A DNA stretch of 39,894 nucleotides from Bacillota bacterium (GCA_023415475.1 JAEZKL010000190.1:1-39894), one strand, 5' to 3'; shown: positions 24,436-33,339, numbered from the stretch's first letter. The notes: a model not told the origin generated them from the letters alone. Program-made: numbers and translations.

Positions 24436-25326
24436 ATGGATAATTACCTTTTGGAAATCATTAAAAATACAACTGAATATATCGAAGACAATCTTCTGGA
24501 GCCGATTAATCTGGATACCATATCCGAGAATGTCAATATTTCCAAGTTTCATTTGCTGCGGATCTGGAAGGGTGCAACGACTACCGGACTTATGGAATAT
24601 GTAAGACTGCGAAGAATCTCCTTATCCCTCGGTGATCTGCTGAATGACCGTTACAGCATCGACTTTATTTCCTCCAAGTATTCCTTTGGAAGTGAGCGCA
24701 CCTATAACCGGGTATTCAAGGAAGCCTTTGATGCCACTCCTTCCAGATGGAGGCGCAACCCCACACCCGTGAAGATTCTGGATCGTTTCAATGCCGACTT
24801 TATGAACTGCGCCGGGGAAGGCTTGATCTTCTTTCGTTCCATTTCCGTGCTGCCTGCTTTTCGTATTGCAGGCCTCGAATATCAGGTGGATATCGAGGAT
24901 AATTTCCGTAATCAGATTGCGAACCGGTATGGGAATGATTTCTTCTATAACCACCGCCATAGAGTAATCAATCCCGTCGAAAAGGATTCCTACATCGGTT
25001 TTACCTCTATTCCGAGGACCTATACCGGCTATACGCTTTATCAACCCTCCATCGAGGTGAATGGCAACAGTATTATCCCTCCCGATATGAAGGTAAAGCA
25101 TATCAAAGCACATAAGTACGGAGTTTTCACATATATGGGACCGCATCGCCCGGAGGATATCTCCTCAAAGACTCTTGAGTCTATCTGGAAGTATGTATTA
25201 GAGACCTGGATGCCGACGATTGACTTCAAATTGGAGGAGAACTTTCACTTTGAGCACATCCACTATTCCAAATGTAATAAGAATTATTCAGAATGTGATC
25301 TTTATTACCCCATCTCTGTGTTATAG
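24436..25326 (+). CDS. AraC family regulator with C-terminal GyrI-like effector domain
   Basis: 296 aa from ATG 24436 (299 aa if ATG 24427; GGATGG at 24425-24430 fits 24436 better). Residues about 5-105 hold the double helix-turn-helix (LDTISENVNISKFHLLRIWK, with the second helix pair around FGSERTYNRVFKEAFDATPSRWR). Residues 130-296 resemble the GyrI/SOUL-like small-molecule-binding domain found in the Rob/BmrR group (FRIAGLEYQVD, HKYGVFTYMGP). It is divergent from the nucleotidyltransferase gene and convergent with kduD. The regulatory target is not shown by the sequence. Confidence 0.85.
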   Translation: MDNYLLEIIKNTTEYIEDNLLEPINLDTISENVNISKFHLLRIWKGATTTGLMEYVRLRRISLSLGDLLNDRYSIDFISSKYSFGSERTYNRVFKEAFDATPSRWRRNPTPVKILDRFNADFMNCAGEGLIFFRSISVLPAFRIAGLEYQVDIEDNFRNQIANRYGNDFFYNHRHRVINPVEKDSYIGFTSIPRTYTGYTLYQPSIEVNGNSIIPPDMKVKHIKAHKYGVFTYMGPHRPEDISSKTLESIWKYVLETWMPTIDFKLEENFHFEHIHYSKCNKNYSECDLYYPISVL

Positions 25327-25341
25327 AAATGAACACAAATA

Positions 25342-25421
25342 ATGCCCCACAATCTCGGAAGCAAATCCTTTTCGGCGATGTTCGTCATACCGAAAAGCTT
25401 TCCACAGAGAACGTGGGGCAT
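25342..25421. terminator. Long bidirectional stem-loop between AraC and kduD genes
   Basis: Outer stem ATGCCCCAC / GTGGGGCAT (25342-25350 with 25413-25421). Inner stems GGAAGC / GCTTTCC and CTTTTCGG / CCGAAAAG (25368-25375 with 25390-25397) lie inside. The ~80-nt structure sits between two converging genes and is followed by AT-rich sequence on both sides. Confidence 0.55.
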
Positions 25422-25442
25422 ACTATATAATTTTATATATTA

Positions 25443-26240
25443 TTAATCATTACCCGGTTGTTTTCCGATATAAGCAAGGATTCCTCCGTCAACATAGAGG
25501 ATATGACCGTTAACAAAATCAGAAGCCTCGGAGGCAAGGAAAATTGCCGGTCCCATAAGATCTTCGGTTTTTCCCCATCTTCCTGCCGGAGTCTTAGAGA
25601 TGATAAACTCATTAAAAGGATTTCCAGGTACTCGAAGGGGTGCTGTCTGAGGGGTCTCGATATAACCGGGTCCGATACCGTTGCATTGGATGTTATATCC
25701 GCCGTACTCAGAGGCAATATTCTTGGTCAGCATTTTAAGACCGCCTTTTGCTGCCGCATATGCCGATACTGTCTCACGACCTAATTCACTCATCATGGAA
25801 CAGATGTTAATAATCTTACCATGCCCCTTCTTGATCATACCGGGGATTACTGCTTTCGATACGATAAATGGCGCATTCAAATCCACATCGATTACCTTAC
25901 GAAAATCTGCTGCCGTCATTTCCGTCATCGGAATACGCTTGATAATTCCTGCATTATTAACCAGAATATCAATCACGCCGACCTCTTGTTCTATCTTAGC
26001 AATCAGTGCATTCACACCGTCTTCGTCCGTAACATCACATACATAGCCATAAGCTTTGATTCCTAATTCCTCGTAAGCCTTCAGACCTTTATCAACCATC
26101 TCCTGATTCAAATCATTAAAGCAAATGGTAGCTCCGGCCTGGGCATAACCGGTGGCAATCGAGAAACCGATACCGTAAGATCCTCCGGTAATCAATGCAA
26201 TTTTATTCTTTAAGGAGAATTGTTCTATTCTATTATTCAT
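25443..26240 (-). CDS. kduD: 2-dehydro-3-deoxy-D-gluconate 5-dehydrogenase (KduD-like SDR)
   Basis: Classical SDR of 265 aa that reduces 2,5-diketo-3-deoxygluconate to KDG in pectin or unsaturated uronate breakdown. Cofactor motif TGGSYGIG lies near 19, NNAG near 96, catalytic Ser in NICSMMSE near 150, and YAAAKGG (YxxxK) near 163. GGAAGGG precedes ATG 26240. It is 53 bp after kduI in the same direction, which supports KduD over the similar gluconate 5-dehydrogenases. Confidence 0.88.
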   Translation of the reverse strand: MNNRIEQFSLKNKIALITGGSYGIGFSIATGYAQAGATICFNDLNQEMVDKGLKAYEELGIKAYGYVCDVTDEDGVNALIAKIEQEVGVIDILVNNAGIIKRIPMTEMTAADFRKVIDVDLNAPFIVSKAVIPGMIKKGHGKIINICSMMSELGRETVSAYAAAKGGLKMLTKNIASEYGGYNIQCNGIGPGYIETPQTAPLRVPGNPFNEFIISKTPAGRWGKTEDLMGPAIFLASEASDFVNGHILYVDGGILAYIGKQPGND

Positions 26241-26266
26241 ATTAATAACCCTTCCTTCTCATAGAC

Positions 26267-26289
26267 TGTGAAGATGGTCTTTCTTCACA
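26267..26289 (-). promoter_or_regulatory. Intercistronic hairpin kduI-kduD
   Basis: Perfect 8-bp stem TGTGAAGA / TCTTCACA with a 7-nt loop between the two genes, with no T-run on the minus strand. More likely an RNA-stability or processing element than a terminator. Confidence 0.4.
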
Positions 26290-26293
26290 CTGC

Positions 26294-27121
26294 CTACTTG
26301 ATATCCTTCATCGCAACAGCATCCATATCATCAAAATCCTGATTCTCACCAACCATACCCCAGATAAAAGTATAAGCCTGGGTTCCGCAGCCGGAATGGA
26401 TGGACCAGCTTGGTGATATTACCATCTCACGGTTTCTCATCACTAAGTGTCTTGTCTCAGTAGGCTCTCCCATATAATGAAATACAAGTGCATCCTCCGG
26501 CATATCAAAATAGAGATAAACCTCCATTCTTCTGTCATGGGTATGACAGGGCATCGTATTCCATACACTGCCGGGCATCAGTTTGGTCATACCCATAACG
26601 AGCTGACAGCTTTCCACCTGCCCGGGCAGGATATATTTTGTTATTAATCTATGATTACAGGTCTGGGGAGAACCGAGCTCTACATTAATGCAGTTCTCCG
26701 GCTTGATGTGAACCGTAGGATATGTCTTATGTGCAGGTGCACTGTTAAAATAAAATAGCGCAGGATTACTCTCTTCCTCACTTGCGAACACAATATCCTT
26801 TGCACCCATACCGATATACATGCCGTCTTTATATTCTAATGTATATATGGTTCCATCCACGGTCACTGAACCTCTTCCACCGATATTGATGATACCCATT
26901 TCTCTTCTCTCCAGAAAATACTTTGCTCTGATTTCTTCTCCGGCAGTTAAGGCTAACGATGTAACAGGCATTGCTGCACCGATAATAATTCGGTCGATAT
27001 GACTATAGACTGTCTTGATCTCACCTGGTATAAACATATTCTGTATCAGAAATTCCTCTCTTAGCTGGTCGGTGGTATAATGCTTTACGTCCTTAGGCGA
27101 TACTGCTGTTCTTAATTCCAT
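26294..27121 (-). CDS. kduI: 5-dehydro-4-deoxy-D-glucuronate isomerase
   Basis: Cupin isomerase converting 5-keto-4-deoxyuronate to 2,5-diketo-3-deoxygluconate, the step before KduD. 275 aa from ATG 27121. The upstream in-frame ATG 27130 directly abuts GAAGGG, while 27121 is 9 nt from it and gives the normal KduI N-terminus (MELRTAV). Seen: LREEFLIQNMFIPGEI near 20, the zinc-binding CHTHDRRMEVYLYF near 195, and the C-terminal IHSGCGTQAYTFIWGMVGENQ. No weaker duplicate of either kdu gene is in the window. The 333-bp gap to 27454 holds the promoter of the divergent AraC gene; the kduI promoter itself is not clear. Confidence 0.95.
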   Translation of the reverse strand: MELRTAVSPKDVKHYTTDQLREEFLIQNMFIPGEIKTVYSHIDRIIIGAAMPVTSLALTAGEEIRAKYFLERREMGIINIGGRGSVTVDGTIYTLEYKDGMYIGMGAKDIVFASEEESNPALFYFNSAPAHKTYPTVHIKPENCINVELGSPQTCNHRLITKYILPGQVESCQLVMGMTKLMPGSVWNTMPCHTHDRRMEVYLYFDMPEDALVFHYMGEPTETRHLVMRNREMVISPSWSIHSGCGTQAYTFIWGMVGENQDFDDMDAVAMKDIK

Positions 27122-27334
27122 TTTATACATCCCTTCATTCTCAATATTTATGTATTTGCCTCAGATATTACTTAATGTATTACTTTATTCCAAACGCATT
27201 ATCCTTAACATATACCGACCTTATCCTTGGATTCATTATTATTGTTTTCAAAGAAGAGTCCCGGTTATAGGAATAATCTATTCTAATTCTATCATATCGT
27301 TTTTTCTTTTTCCTGTGGTTTATTATCAAAAATA

Positions 27335-27363
27335 TTGAATTTATTGAACTATAATGCTAGAAT
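27335..27363 (+). promoter_or_regulatory. Predicted promoter of the AraC gene at 27455
   Basis: TTGAAT (27335-27340), 17-bp spacer, TAGAAT (27358-27363) with TGC in front (extended -10). The leader is about 85 nt. Confidence 0.6.
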
Positions 27364-27454
27364 ATAGAGAAGCAGTAGAAATGAATAGCCCTTAAGATAT
27401 AAGAAGCTATATTATTAGAAGCGTAACCGTTGAAGGGTTGGAAAGGAAGTAACT

Positions 27455-28324
27455 ATGAAGGAATTTAGCTCCTGCAAATCAGCGATTGATTCCTGTATAT
27501 CGGATAAATATTTTGCTATTGCACATCTATTCTTTGAAGAAAAGACTATGAATGTGCACATCCATGACTGCTATGAGATATATTACTCCATCTCCGGAGG
27601 CAAGCAGTTTCTGATCGATAATAAGACCTATAAAATTGAACCGGGAGACCTGTTCTTCATCAATCAGTATGAAAGCCACCATCTAAGTCAGATCGAGCAA
27701 AAGGAGCATGAACGTATCGTCATCTCCATCCATCCGGATTTTCTGCGTTCACTTTCCACGGAGAAGACAGAGTTAGATTATTGCTTTCTTCACCGGGAGC
27801 CCGGTTTTAGTCACCGGATCTCACTGGATAAAAACCAGCAGCAGCGCTTTATGTATTATATTCATAAGATTACCGGTTTATCAGGCTATGGGGAGGATAT
27901 TCTGGAGCGGTTGGCCTTTACCGAGCTGATGGTGTTCTTTAATAAAGAATTCTATGCGAGTGCACAAAAAGAAGAGGCTGTTAACAGCTTTACCTGCCAA
28001 TATGACCAACAGGTGAACGACATCCTGGAATATATCAATGCAAATATCAACGAACCGATTACGATACAGCTGCTTGCAGAGCAGTTCTTCCTCAGCAAAT
28101 CCTTTATCTGTCGTATCTTCAAGCAGTCCACAGGAACAACGGTCAATAAATATTTAACTGCCCGCAGAATCAGTATCGCTAAGGCCTTACTATCCGAAGG
28201 GTCCAGCGTGAATGAAGTCTACGAGCAGTGTGGTTTTCAGGATTATAGTACGTTCTTAAAATCCTTTGCGAAATCAGTTGGGTTATCCCCCAAAAAATAT
28301 GCCTTATACAATAACCGGATCTGA
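27455..28324 (+). CDS. AraC family regulator with N-terminal cupin domain
   Basis: 289 aa. Residues 25-100 form a cupin sensor (VHIHDCYEIYYSISGGKQF, IEPGDLFFINQYE). Residues 190-285 form the AraC double helix-turn-helix (IQLLAEQFFLSKSFICRIFK, FQDYSTFLKSFAKSVGLSPKKY). AAAGGAAG precedes ATG 27455. It is transcribed divergently from kduI and is the natural candidate to regulate kduID in response to a uronate intermediate, which is inference from position. The stop codon lies inside a palindrome shared with the convergent MATE gene. Confidence 0.9.
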   Translation: MKEFSSCKSAIDSCISDKYFAIAHLFFEEKTMNVHIHDCYEIYYSISGGKQFLIDNKTYKIEPGDLFFINQYESHHLSQIEQKEHERIVISIHPDFLRSLSTEKTELDYCFLHREPGFSHRISLDKNQQQRFMYYIHKITGLSGYGEDILERLAFTELMVFFNKEFYASAQKEEAVNSFTCQYDQQVNDILEYINANINEPITIQLLAEQFFLSKSFICRIFKQSTGTTVNKYLTARRISIAKALLSEGSSVNEVYEQCGFQDYSTFLKSFAKSVGLSPKKYALYNNRI

Positions 28325-28334
28325 TCCGGTTATT
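28310..28334. terminator. Palindromic terminator overlapping both stop codons
   Basis: Perfect 12-bp inverted repeat AATAACCGGATC-T-GATCCGGTTATT. The TGA of the AraC gene (28322-28324) and the stop of the MATE gene (28330-28332) both lie inside it. Confidence 0.55.
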
Positions 28335-29682
28335 CTTCTATCTTGACCGTTCTTCTCTTCCATCGGCCGGAGAAGAAGAACCATAAGCCAAGGATAATCG
28401 TTGAAGACGTACTCAGCGGAACAGCCAGCCCTACTCCCCGGAGTCCCAGTCCGGCTGCTTCGCTTAGCAAATATGCCATCGGGATACGTATTATAATTGC
28501 TGATATAATGTTGCTGAATAAGGAAAAGGTCGTATGTCCGGTTCCAATACAGAAGCCGATCAGACAGAAGGCAACCGGTACCAGAAGATAATCAATGGAA
28601 AACATTCGAAGGTACGGAATCCCTACGGTAATCAATTCTGGATCAGCGGAGAACATTCGAAGTACATCCTGCGGAAAAATGGTCGTAAGTATGAAAATCG
28701 GAATTGAGATCGCATATGCCAGGCCTATTCCCGTAAGCATCGTCTTAATTGCTCTGTCTTCCCTCTGAGCACCGATATTCTGAGCCACCATCGCTGATAC
28801 TGCTGCATTCATGGCAATCGCCGGGAGGATGGCAAAGCCGTTGTATTTACCGACGGCTCCTACTGCTGCAGAGGCAGTTACACCCATGTTATTCACTAAA
28901 GCCGTCAGGAACAAAAAGGATAAATTGCTGATCAGATTCTGAATCGTTAGAGGAATACCCAGCTTCAGTATACTCTTAAACTGACCCAGATCAATTTGGA
29001 AGGATTTAATATTAAAGTCAAATACAAATTTCTTTCTGCGAAGATAGATGACACACAATATCATACTGAATGCCTGTGATATAATCGTTGCAATCGCCGC
29101 ACCAAAGGCTCCCTGATTAAATACTCCGACTAAGATCAGATCCAGGATAATATTTGTCGCACAGGCAATTGCCACAAAATAGAGAGGGCTTTTACTATCA
29201 CCCATGCCACGCATAATCGCACTTAACGCATTATATCCAAATATAAATACTGTACCAAGAGCAGTCACCATGAGATAAACACTTGCTTCCTCATAGGATT
29301 CCTCCGGTGTATGTATCATTCTGAGAATAGGATCCTTCAGAAATAGCATAAGCAGGGTCAGAATGACTGCCGATATAATCAAAGTGGATAACAAGGTACC
29401 AATGATTTTCTGCAGCTTATTGGTTTTCTCTGCTCCGACGGACTGAGCGATCATAATGGTACCACCGGTACTGATGCCAACCGCTACATTTAAAATAATC
29501 ATGGTAACCTGCCCGCCGATGTTCACTCCGGACATGCTGGCTGTTCCGTTAAATTGACCCACAATCACCATGTCGGCGACACTATATAAGGTCTGAATGA
29601 TATTAGAAATAATAAATGGGATAGCGAAGATAATTAGCTGTTTTGCTACATTTCCCTTCACCAGGTTCTTCTGTTCATACAT
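28330..29682 (-). CDS. MATE family efflux transporter
   Basis: Multidrug/toxin extrusion type cation-coupled antiporter. 450 aa with about 12 hydrophobic segments in two halves. Seen: IIQTLYSVADMVIVGQF near 27-43 (MATE signature region) and the paired half-site motif IQNLISNLSFLFLTALVNNMG near 250. Start ATG 29682 with AAAGGT nearby, behind a good promoter at 29732-29760. It is divergent from a second, only distantly similar MATE gene. The substrate cannot be told from sequence. Confidence 0.92.
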   Translation of the reverse strand: MYEQKNLVKGNVAKQLIIFAIPFIISNIIQTLYSVADMVIVGQFNGTASMSGVNIGGQVTMIILNVAVGISTGGTIMIAQSVGAEKTNKLQKIIGTLLSTLIISAVILTLLMLFLKDPILRMIHTPEESYEEASVYLMVTALGTVFIFGYNALSAIMRGMGDSKSPLYFVAIACATNIILDLILVGVFNQGAFGAAIATIISQAFSMILCVIYLRRKKFVFDFNIKSFQIDLGQFKSILKLGIPLTIQNLISNLSFLFLTALVNNMGVTASAAVGAVGKYNGFAILPAIAMNAAVSAMVAQNIGAQREDRAIKTMLTGIGLAYAISIPIFILTTIFPQDVLRMFSADPELITVGIPYLRMFSIDYLLVPVAFCLIGFCIGTGHTTFSLFSNIISAIIIRIPMAYLLSEAAGLGLRGVGLAVPLSTSSTIILGLWFFFSGRWKRRTVKIEE

Positions 29683-29731
29683 AATTGGTACCTTTGGCTT
29701 TCTTATATTTGTTTTGTAATAGACTGAAAAT

Positions 29732-29760
29732 ATTCTACCCTTGTTTCAATATTTCGTCAA
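29732..29760 (-). promoter_or_regulatory. Predicted promoter of the minus-strand MATE gene
   Basis: Minus strand TTGACG (29755-29760), 17-bp spacer, TAGAAT (29732-29737). A weaker plus-strand TTGACT (29830-29835) may serve the divergent MATE gene. Confidence 0.6.
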
Positions 29761-29907
29761 CAAGAAACTCATGACTTTCCGTCAATGGAATACTAATATT
29801 TTACCGTTTATTCATGATAGGATTCTACATTGACTTTTAATTAAATTAATGCTACTTTTCATAATACATGAATAGAAAGTATACGACAAATATCCGAAGG
29901 AAGAAGC

Positions 29908-31362
29908 ATGGAGATTAGTGTGAAAAATAAATTTTTCACACAGCAAATTTGTGCCTGCTGCCCCAGATTTGCAGGTTATGAGAAAGGCATGGTTATTTTT
30001 ATGAAACCTAATACAGAACGTGACGAAAAACGGAACTTTTATAAAATGGTCTTTTCCCTGGTATTGCCCATGGCCTTACAGAACCTCATCAATGTCGGTG
30101 TCTCCACCGCCGATGTGGTTATGTTAGGCAAAGTAAGTGAGACCTCCTTGTCCGCCTCCTCCCTAGCCGGACAGGTGCAATTTATCATGACCCTCATTCT
30201 CTTCGGTCTTACCTCCGGTGCAGCCGTGTTAACTGCACAGTATTGGGGCAAGAAGGATATCCGGACCATTGAGAAGATCCTTGGTATTACGATGCGATTC
30301 GCATTGGCTGTTGCCGTAATATTTACTATTATTGTTCTACTCTTTCCCATCCCGGTGATGCACATCTTCTCGAATGAAGCAGATGTCATAGAACAGGGTG
30401 CTGAGTACCTTAGAATTATGGCTTTTTCCTACGTATTTATGGCAATGACCATGATATACCTGAACATTATGCGAAGCGTAGAGCGGGTAATCATTGCAAC
30501 TGTTGTATATCTGGCCTCCCTGATTACCAATGTTATTCTGAATGCTATCTTCATCTTTGGTATGTTTGGTTTAGAGCCTATGGGTATTCGCGGTGCGGCA
30601 CTGGCCACCTTGATTGCTCGAATCCTGGAGCTAGTCATTGTTTGGTTCTATGCTACCTTTAAGAATAAAACAGTACGCTTTCATATCCGGGATTTATTCG
30701 TTCATGATAAGCTATTGTTCCGGGACTTTCTAAAATATTCTATTCCCGTTATGTTGAATGAATTGATTTGGGGTACAGGAACCAGTGTAAATGCAGCTAT
30801 TATCGGTCATCTAGGTAAATCTGTCGTAGCAGCCAATTCCGTTACTCAGGTTACAAGGCAGCTGGCAATGATTGTTGCCTTTGGTGTGGCCAATGCAACC
30901 GCTATCATCCTCGGGAAAGTACTCGGTGAAGGCAAGGAGGAGCTGGCGAAGCTTTATGCCAAACGTTTCATCCGTATTACTATCCTGCTGGGAGTCATCG
31001 GTGCCGGTATTATCCTTATTGCTTCCCAGATTGCAAGGCAGACCTTGTCTTTAAGTGATGAGGCCAGAAATTATCTTGGAATTATGATGTTCGTTATGAC
31101 CTACTTTGCCATTGGGCAAGCCTTTAACACTACGATGGTGGTCGGAGTATTTCGTGCCGGCGGTGATACGAACTTCGGTTTATTCTTAGATTGCACTACT
31201 ATGTGGTGCGGCTCCATTCTCCTCGGCGCTCTGGCAGCCTTTGTCTTCCATCTGCCGATACCCGTGGTATATGTCATATTGATGAGTGACGAGGTGATAA
31301 AAATTCCCCTGACCATATGGCGCTATCGATCAATGAAATGGGTGAATAATGTGACGCGGTAA
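29908..31362 (+). CDS. MATE family efflux transporter with repeat-derived 5' end
   Basis: 484 aa in the longest form. The body from MKPNTERDEKRNFYK (ATG 30001) is an ordinary MATE protein of about 453 aa with 12 hydrophobic segments (LPMALQNLINVGVSTADVVMLG near the start, the half-repeat IPVMLNELIWGTGTSVN in the middle). Codons 3-23 are encoded by a copy of the dispersed repeat (29913-29975) and resemble no MATE N-terminus. ATG 29908 has a good GAAGGA site, ATG 29989 is too close to AAAGG, and ATG 30001 is 13 nt from it, so the true start is uncertain. A terminator follows at 31370. Confidence 0.85.
   Translation: MEISVKNKFFTQQICACCPRFAGYEKGMVIFMKPNTERDEKRNFYKMVFSLVLPMALQNLINVGVSTADVVMLGKVSETSLSASSLAGQVQFIMTLILFGLTSGAAVLTAQYWGKKDIRTIEKILGITMRFALAVAVIFTIIVLLFPIPVMHIFSNEADVIEQGAEYLRIMAFSYVFMAMTMIYLNIMRSVERVIIATVVYLASLITNVILNAIFIFGMFGLEPMGIRGAALATLIARILELVIVWFYATFKNKTVRFHIRDLFVHDKLLFRDFLKYSIPVMLNELIWGTGTSVNAAIIGHLGKSVVAANSVTQVTRQLAMIVAFGVANATAIILGKVLGEGKEELAKLYAKRFIRITILLGVIGAGIILIASQIARQTLSLSDEARNYLGIMMFVMTYFAIGQAFNTTMVVGVFRAGGDTNFGLFLDCTTMWCGSILLGALAAFVFHLPIPVVYVILMSDEVIKIPLTIWRYRSMKWVNNVTR
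29913..29975 (+). repeat. Dispersed repeat, copy D, inside the MATE reading frame
   Basis: In inverted orientation relative to copies A and B. Perfect 11-bp hairpin GTGTGAAAAAT-AA-ATTTTTCACAC (29918-29928 with 29931-29941), then AAATTTGTGCCTGCTGCCC (to about 29963) and AGATTTGC, matching the complement of copy B module by module with compensating changes in the stem. Confidence 0.65.
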
Positions 31363-31369
31363 AACATAC

Positions 31370-31406
31370 AAGGCAGCCTATACTCACAGGCTGCCTTCTC
31401 GATTTT
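31370..31406 (+). terminator. Terminator of the plus-strand MATE gene
   Basis: Perfect 10-bp stem AAGGCAGCCT / AGGCTGCCTT (31370-31379 with 31388-31397) followed by CTCGATTTT. Confidence 0.75.
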
Positions 31407-31424
31407 ACTCGCCGCACGTACCTG

Positions 31425-31455
31425 AAAAAGCGTAGCAGAGACTAGACTGCTACGC
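31425..31455 (-). terminator. Terminator of the sugar ABC operon
   Basis: Perfect 9-bp stem GCGTAGCAG / CTGCTACGC (31430-31438 with 31447-31455) followed on the minus strand by TTTTT. It lies 46 bp past the last permease gene. Confidence 0.75.
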
Positions 31456-31501
31456 ATGAATCTGAATAAAGCTTATTGTATTATTGCAAATCTTATTAAA
31501 A

Positions 31502-32329
31502 CTATTGCTTAATACCGGAGACTGCGATACTCTGAACAATATATTTTTGCAAAAACAAAAACATAATTGTTAACGGTATGGCACTTAATACTGCCACTGC
31601 CATTCTTGGCCCATAATAGATCGAGGTTTCCTGAGCATTAAACAAAGCTACACCGACTGATATCATTTGCTTGGCAGAAGATCGAATGACAACCAAAGGC
31701 CATAGATAGGAATTCCAATTGGCAATTATTTGAAGTATACTCAGAGTGGCAATGACCGGTTTCGATAAAGGAATGATGATCCGAAAGAATATTCTCCACT
31801 CTCCCGCGCCGTCAAGATATGCCGACTCTCTTAAGGAATCAGGTATCGTTGCTATACTCTGTCTGGCAAAAAATATACCATATATATATGCAAAATTACC
31901 CAGAATTAAAGGTGCATAGGTATCCAACATCCCCCATTTTTTATACTGCAAAAACAGAGGTATCATTCTCGATTCAAAAGGGATCATCATTACAGCCAGC
32001 ATAAAGTAAAACCAAAATCTTTTAAAAACAAATTTGCCTTTTGCAAACGCATATCCACAGGTCAAGGCAAAGAAGACAGATATAACCGTATTAATTATGG
32101 TAACTGTTGCTGTGTTCGTATAATATTTCTTCAGATTTATTAGCTTCGCTGCAGCCTGATAATTAAACAAGGATGGTTCCTTTGGTATTAATGAAAACTT
32201 TGGCAGTGACGTTAAAGCTGCGCGATCAAAGGATAAAACAATTGTCCATAACAGAGGCGTCAGAATGATCAATAATAATGCCAGCAATAATAGAGCAACA
32301 ATAACTTTTCTTATTCTTTTTGCTTTCAT
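31502..32329 (-). CDS. Carbohydrate ABC transporter permease (MalG/CUT1 type)
   Basis: 275 aa with six predicted membrane helices. The EAA loop ESAYLDGAGEWRIFFRIIIPLSKP (written in two parts: ESAYLDGAGEW, then IIIPLSKP), which docks the ATPase, lies near residue 185. ATG 32329 has GGAGG at 6-nt spacing; the upstream GTG 32338 abuts the same site, so it is less likely. It begins 5 bp after the partner permease. No ATPase gene is in the operon, so a shared MsmX-like ATPase elsewhere is expected, as is common for CUT1 importers in Firmicutes. Confidence 0.92.
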   Translation of the reverse strand: MKAKRIRKVIVALLLLALLLIILTPLLWTIVLSFDRAALTSLPKFSLIPKEPSLFNYQAAAKLINLKKYYTNTATVTIINTVISVFFALTCGYAFAKGKFVFKRFWFYFMLAVMMIPFESRMIPLFLQYKKWGMLDTYAPLILGNFAYIYGIFFARQSIATIPDSLRESAYLDGAGEWRIFFRIIIPLSKPVIATLSILQIIANWNSYLWPLVVIRSSAKQMISVGVALFNAQETSIYYGPRMAVAVLSAIPLTIMFLFLQKYIVQSIAVSGIKQ

Positions 32330-32334
32330 ATGTA

Positions 32335-33249
32335 TCACTCCTCCTCAAACATGCCGGTTATTTTAACATTAAACAATGTAAAGACGAATACAATTACAAA
32401 CAATATCATTGCACCCGCAGATGAAATACCATATTGCGGTACTTCAAAACTATACTGATAGATATACATCAAAATGGTTTGCAAGGTACCACCAGGGGCA
32501 CCGGCAGAATTATTTCCTCCAATGATAAACAAATCTGTAAATCTTGAAAAACCTGAGATTGCGCTTGTTACAAAAAGAAATGCAAAGCTTTGCTTCATAA
32601 GTGGTATCGATATATAAAACAATTTCTTTAACCCATTTGCACCGTCCACCTCTGCAGCTTCATACACTTCTGTCGGTATTGACTGCAGGTTCGCCAGATT
32701 AACCAGCATGGAATACCCTAAGTTCATCCAAATCCATAGAATTGTGGCGCCGATTTTAGCATAATTTGAATTAGATAACCATCCAACTTGGATTTCCCTC
32801 TGTGTGATTACAGATAAAAAATTATTAAAAAGCCCGTCATTTCCTTTTAATACGACCTCAAACATCAGAATAACGCTGACACCGGTTATGATATTGGGCA
32901 GATAATAACCTACTCTGAAGAAGCTTTGTAATTTACCTTTTCCAAGATTATTGATCAGAGTAGCCAGAACAAATCCAAAGGGTATGGTTAGTAACCCTAA
33001 CAGCATTAAAACCAATGTATTAAAAAACGCTTTTAAAAATGTCTTATTCGATAGCAGCAGCCAATAATTATTTAAACCAACATACTCTTCTCCGTATCCG
33101 AGGAAGGATACATCATACATACTGTATTTGATCGTTGACAGCATGGGAGTATACACCAAAACAATTAAGGTAACTAAACTTACAATAATAAAGGAGTACC
33201 ATACAAGTTGCTTTTTTATTTTGCTACGAGCCCATTTTTTCTTATTCAT
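32335..33249 (-). CDS. Carbohydrate ABC transporter permease (MalF/CUT1 type)
   Basis: 304 aa from ATG 33249, chosen for GGAGGCACT in front (a frame to 33270 exists without a site). Six predicted membrane helices. The EAA motif EAAEVDGANGLKKLF with IPLM lies near residue 200. It pairs with the MalG-type permease to form the membrane channel. It is separated from the binding-protein gene by 142 bp that contain a strong hairpin. Confidence 0.92.
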   Translation of the reverse strand: MNKKKWARSKIKKQLVWYSFIIVSLVTLIVLVYTPMLSTIKYSMYDVSFLGYGEEYVGLNNYWLLLSNKTFLKAFFNTLVLMLLGLLTIPFGFVLATLINNLGKGKLQSFFRVGYYLPNIITGVSVILMFEVVLKGNDGLFNNFLSVITQREIQVGWLSNSNYAKIGATILWIWMNLGYSMLVNLANLQSIPTEVYEAAEVDGANGLKKLFYISIPLMKQSFAFLFVTSAISGFSRFTDLFIIGGNNSAGAPGGTLQTILMYIYQYSFEVPQYGISSAGAMILFVIVFVFTLFNVKITGMFEEE

Positions 33250-33287
33250 AGTGCCTCCAATTTTAGACATGCCATATACCTAGAAGC

Positions 33288-33339
33288 AATACAGAAAGGA
33301 ATGGTAGTTAAGAATTGGTTCACCACTCCTTTCTGTATT
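33288..33339 (-). promoter_or_regulatory. 18-bp stem-loop between binding-protein and permease genes
   Basis: AATACAGAAAGGAATGGT (33288-33305) pairs with 33322-33339 with one mismatch and a 16-nt loop. There is no long T-run on the minus strand. It probably protects the binding-protein mRNA or attenuates the permease genes, as in the malE-malF arrangement. Confidence 0.55.
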
